64,000 bases of DNA from an uncultured Eubacterium sp. (lineage in GTDB: Bacteria > Bacillota > Clostridia > Lachnospirales > Lachnospiraceae). The stretch covers positions 1 to 64,000 of the forward strand of contig CAJUSH010000009.1 in the NCBI GenBank assembly GCA_910589045.1, read 5' to 3'. Positions 1-7,351 of this stretch are shown here, in pieces. The notes beneath the pieces are model-generated. The model was not told the origin of the DNA. It did not search any database and saw only the letters and a program-made list of their open reading frames with translations. Positions within the stretch are counted from its first letter, which is position 1; each line of letters begins with the position of its first letter. The translations under genes were made by a program, and so were the position numbers.

Positions 1-87
1 AATCCTGCCAAATACAGTGTAGAGCTTTTTCAGACAGGCCGATAATTCAGACATGTTCTTTATGTATTCCTCTTTCAATCCACTCAT
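1..87 (-). CDS. Short open frame running off the left edge, unidentified
   Basis: An ATG at 87 opens a 29-codon minus-strand frame that continues beyond the window (begins MSGLKEEYIKNMSELSACL). It is helical and charged in character. No convincing ribosome site lies in front, and it follows a decayed relaxase fragment in another frame. It could be the start of a small gene, or one more piece of that broken gene. I do not recognise it. Confidence 0.15.
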   Translation of the reverse strand, partial: MSGLKEEYIKNMSELSACLKKLYTVFGRI

Positions 88-113
88 GCTTGCATTTGCA
101 ATTGGTAAAGCAT

Positions 114-391
114 CTAATTCCGGTTATGCTTCCGGCCTGTCCTGCTTGCGCTCTCCCACGCTCCAAGTCGGGGTACTTCTCCGCCATATAGGCGTGAAAA
201 TCGTCCTGCCACTTTGTCAGATTGTCCCGGTTGCCTATGATTTCTTTGGCGCACAGGCGATTGTCTTTCCTCGTTCTGCACCCAGCCTGTTCCATAAGGC
301 TCTGAATGAAATGGCAGCAGCGGCCCGGAGGATAAATCGGCGCTGAAACGGCTTGCAGGAAAATCGGACTTGCAAAAAAATCCAATCCCAC
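114..391 (-). pseudogene. Remnant of a MobV/Pre-type plasmid relaxase
   Basis: The frame between about 310 and 155 on the minus strand reads RLCAKEIIGN followed by NLTKWQDDFHAYMAEKYPDLERG-like sequence. This resembles the part of MobV (Pre/Mob) relaxases where an AKE-x-IGN segment precedes a Q-D-x-F helix and a LERG motif. The upstream catalytic region is absent, the frame ends at 47, and the likely continuation (TGRKH) is in a different frame, so the gene is broken by at least one frameshift. It marks the edge of a former integrated mobilizable element. The family call comes from recall of motifs and is tentative. Confidence 0.4.
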
Positions 392-438
392 AGCGGGGAC
401 GGTAATAAAAATCAGAGGTTGAATAGGAGGAAATAAAA

Positions 439-915
439 ATGTACATTGAAAAATACTGGTATAACTATATTGGAGGTACTGATGATAGCTTGACCTTGGT
501 GGACTATCTCTATGAAAAAGGCAAGACGGAACTTTCCCTAAGTGAGATATTCCATGATACTGGTCTTAGTAAGCTGAACTGGAACTTCCGCACCTCACCT
601 GATTTAGAATACACTTTTGAGGGCAGATGCCACGAGTTTTACTATGCCATTGATTTAATAACCGATTTGGCAGCACTTATCTTGGAAAGTAAAAAAAGCG
701 GCGGGTTTAACATAAAAGATTTATTTGCTGGAGAAAACCGGGAGTTGTTTGTGAAAATCACCGCCACACCGGAGGAAAATCAGGCAATAAATCGTGCTTT
801 GGAAGATTTCATCGCCACCCCTCTCGAATATGACCTCCATGAAATGGTAGATGATGACGATATGCTGGAAATGGCTCAAGCGTGCGAAAATCTCCGTAAA
901 GATTTGTTTGAATGA
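439..915 (+). CDS. Putative immunity-type protein (polymorphic toxin immunity family, tentative)
   Basis: A 158-residue cytosolic, acidic protein with an excellent ribosome site (AGGAGG at 426-431). The N-terminus MYIEKYW...GGTDDSLTLVDYL and the central EFYYAIDLITDLAALILE helix resemble a family of small single-domain proteins annotated as immunity proteins of contact-dependent or polymorphic toxins (Imm68-like as I recall). No toxin gene is visible next to it; the neighbour is a relaxase remnant. It may be an orphan immunity gene left on an accessory fragment. No signal peptide or membrane segment is seen. The function is inference from resemblance only. Confidence 0.45.
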   Translation: MYIEKYWYNYIGGTDDSLTLVDYLYEKGKTELSLSEIFHDTGLSKLNWNFRTSPDLEYTFEGRCHEFYYAIDLITDLAALILESKKSGGFNIKDLFAGENRELFVKITATPEENQAINRALEDFIATPLEYDLHEMVDDDDMLEMAQACENLRKDLFE

Positions 916-1361
916 TTTTCAGCTTACCAAAAAATAGCAAAGCCGGGAAAAATAAAAAACCGTACGCAAAAAGACACAGAAAATAGCGTCAGCCTGCGCT
1001 GCGGCAGGAAAAAAGAAAGGCACAGAGGCGGGTAAGCATCTAGGCATCATTCACAGCACCGGAGTAAAAGCAAGAACTTTATGTATGTCCTTTTCGAAAG
1101 AAAAATTATGAACTATCCTGTCGGCAAAGTAAGGAAAAGCTGTAAAAAATGTTACTGTTCACTCCATATCCGAACTGTCAGTTACTGTTCACTCCGTGAC
1201 CGGTAACTGACAGTCCGGACATGAAAATTTGCTTCGCGAAGTACAAACTGCAGTCTGAATCATGTTCTCCCGCAGCCATAGCGTGCCCCGGGGTACGCGG
1301 CAGATACGCGGCCCGGGTGTGAAAGTAACCGGAAAAAAGTGTGAGGAAAATTTTTTAAATT
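916..1361. other. Gene-free stretch with repeat copies and a long hairpin
   Basis: No convincing gene is seen. The stretch holds two direct copies of GTTACTGTTCACTCC (1151-1165, 1181-1195). The second sits in the loop side of a 16-bp inverted repeat (1170-1185 with 1203-1218, one mismatch). A related reverse copy GCCCGGGTGTGAAAGTAAC lies at 1311-1329. An upstream-extended reading frame through 1262 has no start signal and is not taken as coding. Confidence 0.6.
1170..1218. repeat. Inverted repeat, 16-bp stem with 17-nt loop
   Basis: The arms CCGAACTGTCAGTTAC (1170-1185) and GTAACTGACAGTCCGG (1203-1218) pair with a single mismatch. The left arm and loop overlap one copy of the dispersed GTTACTGTTCACTCC repeat. 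There is no T-tract immediately after it, so an intrinsic terminator is not well supported; it looks more like a palindromic dispersed repeat. Confidence 0.6.
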
Positions 1362-1375
1362 CGAACTTGCGTTCG
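1362..1375. promoter_or_regulatory. LexA/DinR-type box 1
   Basis: CGAACTTGCGTTCG is a perfect CGAAC-N4-GTTCG dyad, the arms of the Gram-positive SOS box. It overlaps the -35 of the promoter of the radical SAM gene at 1475. The inner four bases differ from the B. subtilis preference, but the arms are complete. Confidence 0.7.
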
Positions 1376-1395
1376 ATGACTTTTTATGTTATAGT
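1367..1395 (+). promoter_or_regulatory. Promoter of the radical SAM repair operon
   Basis: TTGCGT (1367-1372) and TATAGT (1390-1395) are separated by exactly 17 bp. This is the only good sigma-A-like promoter before the start at 1475. It is bracketed by two LexA-type boxes, which would cover the -35 and the initially transcribed region. Confidence 0.65.
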
Positions 1396-1401
1396 CATTG
1401 T

Positions 1402-1415
1402 AGAACAGATGTTCA
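1402..1415. promoter_or_regulatory. LexA/DinR-type box 2
   Basis: AGAACAGATGTTCA contains GAAC-AGAT-GTTC, matching GAACRNRYGTTC in all defined positions. It sits just downstream of the -10 (1390-1395), where a bound repressor would block transcription. With box 1 it makes an SOS-type double operator. Confidence 0.7.
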
Positions 1416-1474
1416 CAAATGTCAAGGCGCAATTTGAACAATCATCCTCACTTTTTTTAATCCGGGAGGCATTC

Positions 1475-2842
1475 ATGGAGCTTAGCATACATTCCGACCT
1501 GATGGAAAAGCTTGCCATCTTAACCGACGCAGCAAAATATGACGTCGCCTGCACCTCCAGCGGCGTGGACCGAGGCGGCAAAGGACACGGCATGGGAAAT
1601 GCCCTCGCACCCGGCATCTGCCACAGCTTTGCCGGTGACGGGCGATGTATTTCTTTATTAAAGATTCTCATGACCAACCACTGCATTTACAACTGCACCT
1701 ACTGCCAGAACAACTGCAACAACGATCTGCCCCGCGCCATATTTACGCCCGAGGAGATCTGTACCCTCGTGACACAGTTTTACCGCCGCAACTATATCGA
1801 AGGGCTGTTCTTAAGCTCCGGCATCGTCGGAAGCCCTGACCAGACAATGGAGCTTCTCTTTCAGACCCTCTATCTCCTGCGGACGCGCTATGATTTCAAC
1901 GGTTATATTCACGTCAAGGCGATCCCTGGGGCCAGTCCCCAGCTCATCGAATATACGGGCTACCTCGCCGACCGCATGAGCATCAACCTGGAGCTTCCCA
2001 CGGCGGAAGGCCTTCGCGCGCTGGCACCCTGCAAGAGCCGCAAAACGATCCTGCGCCCCATGCGCCAGATACAAAACGGTATTTCGGCAGGTGCCGGACT
2101 TGAAACCCGCGAGCTCTCCGCACCGTTGCGCCGCACCCTCTCGGCGGTGGCACGCTTTTCCGGTACAAATCCGGAAAAAAAGCGTTTTGTCCCGGCCGGA
2201 CAGAGCACGCAGATGATCATCGGTGCCACGCCCGAAAACGATTACCAGATCATGAAGGTCACGGAAAGTCTCTACGACCGTTTTGCCTTAAAGCGCGTAT
2301 TTTTTTCGAGCTACGTCAACCTCAGCGGAGACGGGATGCTCCCCGCCCCTACCGGCACACCCGCCCTGCTCAGGGAGCACCGGCTCTATCAGGCGGACTG
2401 GCTGCTGCGCTACTATCATTTCCGCGCGGATGAGCTGCTGAGCGAGACACGCCCCGACTTTAACGTATACCTGGACCCAAAGTGCGACTGGGCGCTCCGG
2501 CACCTCGAGCAGTTCCCGGTGGAGATCAACCGCGCCCCGTATCAGACGCTTCTGCGCGTGCCGGGCATCGGCTACGTCTCCGCCCGCCGCATCGTCGCCG
2601 CCCGAAAAAGCAGCCGCCTGGACTTTGCGGACCTGAAAAAAATCGGCGTCGTCCTGAAGCGCGCCCTCTACTTTATTACCTGCAGCGGACGCATGATGTA
2701 CCCGGTCCGCATCGAGGAGGATTACATTACCAGACAGCTTTTGGCTGACAAGACTCAGATTCCAAAGGAGGTCCGCCAGGCGGGCTATGAGCAGCTCTCT
2801 CTCTTTGACACGGTATTTCCGGGCACAGGCGCGGCGGTCTGA
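1475..2842 (+). CDS. Putative DNA modification/repair radical SAM protein
   Basis: A 455-residue radical SAM enzyme. The cluster-binding CxxxCxxC motif is C70-C74-C77 (CIYNCTYC), preceded by the GHGMGNALAPGICHSFAGDG segment. The C-terminal third has a helix-hairpin-helix-like region (LLRVPGIGYVSARRIVAAR) suited to DNA contact. It matches the family known as 'putative DNA modification/repair radical SAM protein', which occurs beside a DUF4130 partner, here the gene at 3033. I chose ATG 1475 because GGGAGG lies 5 nt upstream and the protein then starts where family members start. Two LexA-type boxes in the promoter support a DNA-damage role. The substrate is unknown. Confidence 0.85.
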   Translation: MELSIHSDLMEKLAILTDAAKYDVACTSSGVDRGGKGHGMGNALAPGICHSFAGDGRCISLLKILMTNHCIYNCTYCQNNCNNDLPRAIFTPEEICTLVTQFYRRNYIEGLFLSSGIVGSPDQTMELLFQTLYLLRTRYDFNGYIHVKAIPGASPQLIEYTGYLADRMSINLELPTAEGLRALAPCKSRKTILRPMRQIQNGISAGAGLETRELSAPLRRTLSAVARFSGTNPEKKRFVPAGQSTQMIIGATPENDYQIMKVTESLYDRFALKRVFFSSYVNLSGDGMLPAPTGTPALLREHRLYQADWLLRYYHFRADELLSETRPDFNVYLDPKCDWALRHLEQFPVEINRAPYQTLLRVPGIGYVSARRIVAARKSSRLDFADLKKIGVVLKRALYFITCSGRMMYPVRIEEDYITRQLLADKTQIPKEVRQAGYEQLSLFDTVFPGTGAAV

Positions 2843-3032
2843 CGCAGCGCAAAGCCAAGGTAACAATGAGACCGAACGCAGAACCGTTTACGTGTTACTT
2901 TTCACACCCGGACCGCACGCGAAGCACAAAAACACGGAGCGCACGGTTCCCCATCCGATGCATACGAAACGATACTGATGATGACTGACGATGATTGACG
3001 ATGATCAGAAAAGAATAGAAAGGATCCGATTT
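2843..3032. other. Intergenic spacer with one dispersed repeat copy
   Basis: The 190 bp between the radical SAM gene and its partner carries GTTACTTTTCACACCCGGAC (2894-2913), a member of the dispersed repeat family seen elsewhere in the window. No independent promoter for the downstream gene is obvious. Confidence 0.5.
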
Positions 3033-3818
3033 ATGTACACATATGTTTGCGAAAACTCTATTGACGGCATTCTCACCGGCGTTTACGACGCCTACGCGGA
3101 CAGGCATCCGCGAAACGAAATCCACCTGAATGCACGGGAACCGGAAAACCTCTCCCTCTTCACGCAGTACCTTCCGGTAAAGCCCGACCATGAAAAGGCA
3201 CTCAAGGTCGCACGCACCTTAAAATCCCGTTTCGGGCAGGAGTTTTACGAGACAATCTACCAGGCGGCCATGTCCGGTGACGTAAAGGGAAAAAGCACCA
3301 TGGACAAGGCGGACGCCATATACGGGACGATTTCACTCGCTCTCGCCTGCGGCGACGGCACAAAAACCCTGCTCTCACTCGGCGAGCCGTGCGTTTACCG
3401 CGTCTTCGAGCTGTGCCGTGCTACCGGCAAGGAAGCCATGCACCTGCTGGGCTTCGTACGCTTTCAGGAATTGGAAAACGGCATTCTCTTTTCCACCATC
3501 CATCCAAAGCATCATGTACTGCCGATTTTAGGGGAGCATTTCTCCGACCGGCTCCCCGAGGAAAACTTTATGATCTATGACGAAAACCGCCGGTCTGCCG
3601 TGCTCCATCCCGCACATAAGAGCTTTTTCCTCGCCGATACCGACCACCTTGATCTTTCGCAGACGAAGCGCTTTTCGTGCGAGGAAGCACAGTTTCAGAG
3701 CCTCTGGATCACGTTTTTCCGCAATATCACCATCGATGCGCGCAAAAACGCCGGCCTTCAGTCACAGATGATCCCCAGACGCTTTCAGCGTGATGTGCTG
3801 GAATTTCAGGCTTCCTAG
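3033..3818 (+). CDS. DUF4130-type probable DNA metabolism protein, partner of the radical SAM enzyme
   Basis: A 261-residue soluble protein. The pattern (MYTYVCENSIDGILTGVYDAY at the start, then a central region with GFVRFQE, and HHVLPILGEHFSDRL before the C-terminus) is that of the family that always accompanies the radical SAM protein encoded just upstream. Some relatives are fused to a uracil-DNA-glycosylase domain; no such domain is present here. ATG 3033 is preferred over an earlier in-frame start at 2991 because AAAGGA lies about 9 nt upstream and the family begins at this Met. It is presumably co-transcribed with the radical SAM gene and so under the same LexA-type control. The biochemical role is not established. 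Confidence 0.8.
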   Translation: MYTYVCENSIDGILTGVYDAYADRHPRNEIHLNAREPENLSLFTQYLPVKPDHEKALKVARTLKSRFGQEFYETIYQAAMSGDVKGKSTMDKADAIYGTISLALACGDGTKTLLSLGEPCVYRVFELCRATGKEAMHLLGFVRFQELENGILFSTIHPKHHVLPILGEHFSDRLPEENFMIYDENRRSAVLHPAHKSFFLADTDHLDLSQTKRFSCEEAQFQSLWITFFRNITIDARKNAGLQSQMIPRRFQRDVLEFQAS

Positions 3819-3829
3819 CCTGATTTTCA

Positions 3830-3856
3830 GGTTACTTTTCTCCGTGAATAGTAACC
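3830..3856. repeat. Small hairpin GGTTACT...AGTAACC
   Basis: A 7-bp stem (3830-3836 with 3850-3856) around TTTCTCCGTGAAT just after the stop at 3818. It resembles the dispersed GTTAC-type repeats of this window. It might aid 3'-end formation, but no T-tract follows. Confidence 0.4.
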
Positions 3857-3860
3857 GTTG

Positions 3861-3887
3861 TTAGCACTCATTTAAAAAGAGTGCTAA
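3861..3887. promoter_or_regulatory. CIRCE operator (HrcA binding site)
   Basis: TTAGCACTC (3861-3869), nine bases, GAGTGCTAA (3879-3887) is a perfect match to the CIRCE consensus. It lies 8 bp before the -35 hexamer of htpG. HrcA is the known repressor at CIRCE, normally of groESL and dnaK operons. Confidence 0.95.
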
Positions 3888-3894
3888 TTTTTTA

Positions 3895-3923
3895 TTGACA
3901 TTTACTTCCGCGCGCGTTAAACT
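3895..3923 (+). promoter_or_regulatory. htpG promoter
   Basis: A consensus TTGACA (3895-3900) and TAAACT (3918-3923) with 17-bp spacing lie directly downstream of the CIRCE element. The untranslated leader would be about 120 nt. Confidence 0.7.
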
Positions 3924-4047
3924 ATACTGCAGGAACCGCTTCGAAGGCACTGCAGCCCGATCTGCGGCATAAAAGCGGCTTCTTTAAGCAGGCAATATCA
4001 GACCTTCGATAATCCGAACGAAAAACAAAAAACAAGGAGTGATTGCT

Positions 4048-6150
4048 ATGAGTGACAAACACGGAAGTCTTTCCATTAACAGCGAAAACATTTTTCCTAT
4101 CATCAAAAAATGGCTCTATTCCGATCAGGATATTTTTTACCGCGAGCTTGTGAGCAACGGCTGTGATGCCATTACCAAGCTGAAAAAGCTGGACATGATG
4201 GGTGAGTATGAACTGCCCGCAGACTACAAGCCGAATCTGCAGATTGTCGTAGACCCTGACAATAAAAAGGTTACGATCACAGACAACGGCCTTGGTATGA
4301 CGGCTGACGAGGTGGAGGAGTACATCAACCAGATCGCATTCTCCGGTGCGACGGATTTCATCAGCAAATATAAGGACAAGGCAAACGAGGACCAGATCAT
4401 CGGCCATTTCGGACTTGGCTTCTATTCTGCGTTCATGGTTGCCGACGAGGTGCACATCGACACGCTCTCCTATCAGAAGGACGCCAGCGCCGTTCACTGG
4501 GAGTGCGACGGCGGTACCGAGTTTTCCATGACAGACGGTATCAAGGAGGAGGTCGGCACGACCATCACCCTGTATTTAAATGAGGACTGTCTGGAGTACG
4601 CCAACGAATACCGTGCCCGGGAGGTTCTGGAAAAATACTGCTCCTTTATGCCTACCCCCATCTATTTGAGCAAGGCAAACGCACCGGAGGAGTACGAGAC
4701 GATCGATCCCGCCGACAAGCTTGATACCGATACCGTGATTGAGACGATCGTGGAGGAGGCAAAGACCGAGGAGAAGGAAAACGAGAACGGCGAGAAGGAA
4801 ATCGTAGAGATCTCCCCTGCGACGGAAAAGCTGAAAATCGTAAAACGCCCCGTGCCTTTAAACGACACTGCGCCCCTCTGGGCAAAAAATCCGAACGACT
4901 GCACCGACGAGGAATACCGCAAATTTTACCGCGACGTGTTCCATGATTACAAGGAGCCGCTGTTCTGGATCCACCTGAACATGGATTATCCGTTCAACCT
5001 CAAAGGAATTTTGTACTTCCCCAAGATTAACACCGAGTATGATTCCATCGAGGGTACGATCAAGCTGTACAACAATCAGGTATTCATCGCCGACAATATC
5101 AAGGAAGTCATCCCGGAGTTTTTGATGCTCTTAAAGGGTGTCATCGACTGCCCCGACCTGCCCTTAAACGTTTCCCGGAGCGCACTGCAGAACGACGGCT
5201 TCGTGAAAAAGATTTCGGAGTATATCACCAAGAAGGTTGCAGACAAGCTCATCGGCATGTGCAAGACCGAGAAGGAGAGCTACGAGAAATACTGGGATGA
5301 TATCAGCCCCTTCATCAAGTTCGGCTGCCTGAAGGACGAGAAGTTCTGCGACAAGATGAACGATTATATTTTGTTCAAAAATATTGACGATAAATACCTC
5401 ACTCTGCCGGAAATCTTAAAGCCCGTGGAGGAAGAAAAAACCGAAGGAGAGGATGCGGACGGCGCAAAGGATACCGACAGCGGGGATGACGCTTCCGCCG
5501 ATACCGGCAGCAAGGATGATGCCCCGGAGGAATACAGGGACGAGCGCTCCGTGATCTACTATGTGACGGACCGAAATCAGCAGAGCCAGTATATCAATCT
5601 GTTCCGCGAGCAGGGAACGGATGCCGTCATCCTCGACCACAACATCGACAGCTCCTTCATCACACAGCTTGAGCGCCGCAATGACAAATACAAATTCATG
5701 CGCATCGATGCCGATGTAACCGACACATTGACCGAGGAGACCTCCGACGGCGAATTGAAGGATGCAACCGATTCCTTAAAGGAAATCTTTACAGAAGCAC
5801 TGCATAACGACAAGCTCACCATCCAGGTACAGAAGCTGAAAAACGCCGACGTTCCCTCCATTATTACCTTATCCGAGGAAGGACGCCGTATGCAGGATAT
5901 GATGAAAATGTACTCCATGGGCGGTATGGGTATGGATGCTTCCATGTTCGGTGGCGATTATACGCTGACACTGAACTACAACCACCCGCTCGTACAGTAT
6001 ATTTTAAACAACAGGGAATCCGAGCACACATCGATCTTCTGTGAACAGCTTTACGACCTTGCCATGATCAGCAACCAGCCCCTGGCACCGGAGGCTATGA
6101 CAAAGTTCATGAAGCGCTCCAATGATATTATGATGCTGCTCACAAAATAA
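4048..6150 (+). CDS. htpG: Chaperone protein HtpG (Hsp90)
   Basis: A 700-residue Hsp90 homologue. The N-terminal ATPase has the family motifs: RELVSNGCDAITK (the usual E-x-x-S-N-A/G-x-D helix), DNGLGM, and HFGLGFYSAFMV. The middle domain has PLFWIHLNMDYPFNLKGILYFP and LPLNVSRSALQ. ATG 4048 is chosen over the in-frame GTG at 4039 because AAGGAG (4034-4039) sits 8 nt before it. The protein is longer than typical bacterial HtpG (about 620-640) owing to two charged inserts: one near residues 230-255 (Glu/Lys-rich) and one near 467-515 (Glu/Asp-rich). A CIRCE operator and promoter precede it, indicating HrcA control. It is monocistronic. Confidence 0.97.
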   Translation: MSDKHGSLSINSENIFPIIKKWLYSDQDIFYRELVSNGCDAITKLKKLDMMGEYELPADYKPNLQIVVDPDNKKVTITDNGLGMTADEVEEYINQIAFSGATDFISKYKDKANEDQIIGHFGLGFYSAFMVADEVHIDTLSYQKDASAVHWECDGGTEFSMTDGIKEEVGTTITLYLNEDCLEYANEYRAREVLEKYCSFMPTPIYLSKANAPEEYETIDPADKLDTDTVIETIVEEAKTEEKENENGEKEIVEISPATEKLKIVKRPVPLNDTAPLWAKNPNDCTDEEYRKFYRDVFHDYKEPLFWIHLNMDYPFNLKGILYFPKINTEYDSIEGTIKLYNNQVFIADNIKEVIPEFLMLLKGVIDCPDLPLNVSRSALQNDGFVKKISEYITKKVADKLIGMCKTEKESYEKYWDDISPFIKFGCLKDEKFCDKMNDYILFKNIDDKYLTLPEILKPVEEEKTEGEDADGAKDTDSGDDASADTGSKDDAPEEYRDERSVIYYVTDRNQQSQYINLFREQGTDAVILDHNIDSSFITQLERRNDKYKFMRIDADVTDTLTEETSDGELKDATDSLKEIFTEALHNDKLTIQVQKLKNADVPSIITLSEEGRRMQDMMKMYSMGGMGMDASMFGGDYTLTLNYNHPLVQYILNNRESEHTSIFCEQLYDLAMISNQPLAPEAMTKFMKRSNDIMMLLTK

Positions 6151-6207
6151 TACCACGCCGCACCATTGCAGACGGTTTTGCCATCCGTAATGAAACATAC
6201 GAAAGCG

Positions 6208-6235
6208 GGAGCAGGATTTTAAAGTCCTGTTCTCC
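6208..6235 (+). terminator. Likely intrinsic terminator after htpG
   Basis: GGAGCAGGA (6208-6216) pairs with TCCTG..CTCC (6225-6235), with a two-base bulge, and is followed by GTTTT. It sits 58 bp after the htpG stop, before the convergent HAD gene. Confidence 0.5.
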
Positions 6236-6311
6236 GTTTTCGATGGCGAAGCGGCAGTCGTCCGGATAGTCGGAACGGACATAAAACGAAGCGGCAAAAT
6301 ACGTGAACACA

Positions 6312-6893
6312 TCAGACGCATATTTTACCATAATCCCCTTCAAATACAATGCCCTTCATCCCGATCCGGATTGCCGCCTCCACATTTTCCGGGCGGTCAT
6401 CGATAAAAACGCACTCCTGCGCAAGAAGCCCGTAAGTCTCACACAGCAGCTCATAAATCCGCACATCCGGTTTGATAAGATGTACATCCGAGGATACTAA
6501 GATCCCGTCGAAAAGCTCACACCCGAAGCGCTCCGGGAAATATGTATGGAAGCGGTTGCAGGCATTCGAGAGCACGTACATCCCATAGCCCTCCTCCCAC
6601 CGTTTCCGGCAAAATTCCTTTGCTCCGGCAATCGGCTGCAGACAGATATCCCACTGCTCCACGCACGTTTTCAGCTTTCGGTGCAGCGTCTCAGGAAGCA
6701 GGGGCTTCACCCGCTCATAGCGCTGCTCGTTTGTAATCTCGCCGCGATCACCCATCTCCCACACCTCACCCTCAAAGAGATGCTTTAAAATCAGCGCCTT
6801 TTCCTCCTCATTCTCACAGGTCTGATTTAAAATCACAAAGGGGTCGTAAGCCAGCAGCACATTCCCCATATCCATCACGATATTTTTTATCAT
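6312..6893 (-). CDS. HAD-superfamily hydrolase (HAD-IA type phosphatase)
   Basis: A 193-residue cytosolic haloacid-dehalogenase-type hydrolase. Motif I is MDMGNVLL (nucleophile D8). A helical cap follows, then motif II in YVLSNA, Lys in LIKPDVRIYELL (motif III), and the acidic pair in FIDDRPENVEAA (motif IV). It belongs to the YihX/epoxide-hydrolase-like group of HAD-IA phosphatases, with length normal for that group. The substrate cannot be told from sequence. It lies downstream of the MGMT-like gene on the same strand, about 100 bp away. Confidence 0.85.
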   Translation of the reverse strand: MIKNIVMDMGNVLLAYDPFVILNQTCENEEEKALILKHLFEGEVWEMGDRGEITNEQRYERVKPLLPETLHRKLKTCVEQWDICLQPIAGAKEFCRKRWEEGYGMYVLSNACNRFHTYFPERFGCELFDGILVSSDVHLIKPDVRIYELLCETYGLLAQECVFIDDRPENVEAAIRIGMKGIVFEGDYGKICV

Positions 6894-6991
6894 TTTTATG
6901 TCCTTTCCTATCTGTGTTTATATATGAGCCGACCGCATACGCTCCGCGCCGGGGAGCTATGCCTTTTCCCGTTACTTTATACACCCGGACT
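6894..6991. repeat. Spacer with dispersed repeat copy
   Basis: The spacer between the HAD and MGMT-like genes carries GTTACTTTATACACCCGGAC at 6971-6990, a variant of the repeat at 2894-2913. Nothing else was recognised. Confidence 0.45.
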
Positions 6992-7330
6992 CTACAGCCG
7001 TTCCAGCTCCTCCATGGCGCGCCGTGTCCACTGATATTTTTTCAGATCCACCACACCGTCCCTGCAGGGTATCCCTTCTGCCTCCAGCAGCTCAACCTGA
7101 CGATTGCCCCCGCCAAACGCAAACGCAGCAGACACCTCCCCCAGACGGTTGACCACCCGAAAGCACGGTATATGCTCCGGGTCGGGATTCACATGCAGCG
7201 CATAACCGACCACGCGCGCCCAGCGCTTATTCCCGGCCAATGCCGCAATCTGCCCGTAGGTCGCCACCCGCCCTTTCGGAATCTGGCGCACGACCTCATA
7301 AATTTTTTCAAAGCTGCTCTCCTTCTCCAT
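6992..7330 (-). CDS. MGMT/Ogt-family DNA alkyltransferase-like protein with altered PCHR motif
   Basis: A 112-residue protein corresponding to the C-terminal DNA-binding and active-site domain of O6-alkylguanine alkyltransferases (FEKIYEVVRQIPKGRVATYGQIAALAG, then the active-site loop). The usual PCHRV is IPCFRVV: the acceptor Cys is present but the conserved His of the proton relay is Phe. The family therefore fits, but activity as a classical alkyltransferase is doubtful. It may act as a short alkyltransferase-like protein. ATG 7330 is favoured over an in-frame TTG at 7348 because GGAGGG lies 7 nt before it. It follows the S26 gene by 21 bp and is probably cotranscribed with it. Confidence 0.8.
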   Translation of the reverse strand: MEKESSFEKIYEVVRQIPKGRVATYGQIAALAGNKRWARVVGYALHVNPDPEHIPCFRVVNRLGEVSAAFAFGGGNRQVELLEAEGIPCRDGVVDLKKYQWTRRAMEELERL

Positions 7331-7351
7331 CTCCAGTCCCTCCTGCAAGTA

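Noticed and set aside
1262-1474. 71-codon upstream extension of the radical SAM gene
   Set aside because: It runs through the promoter and both LexA-type boxes; the ribosome site and family alignment place the start at 1475.
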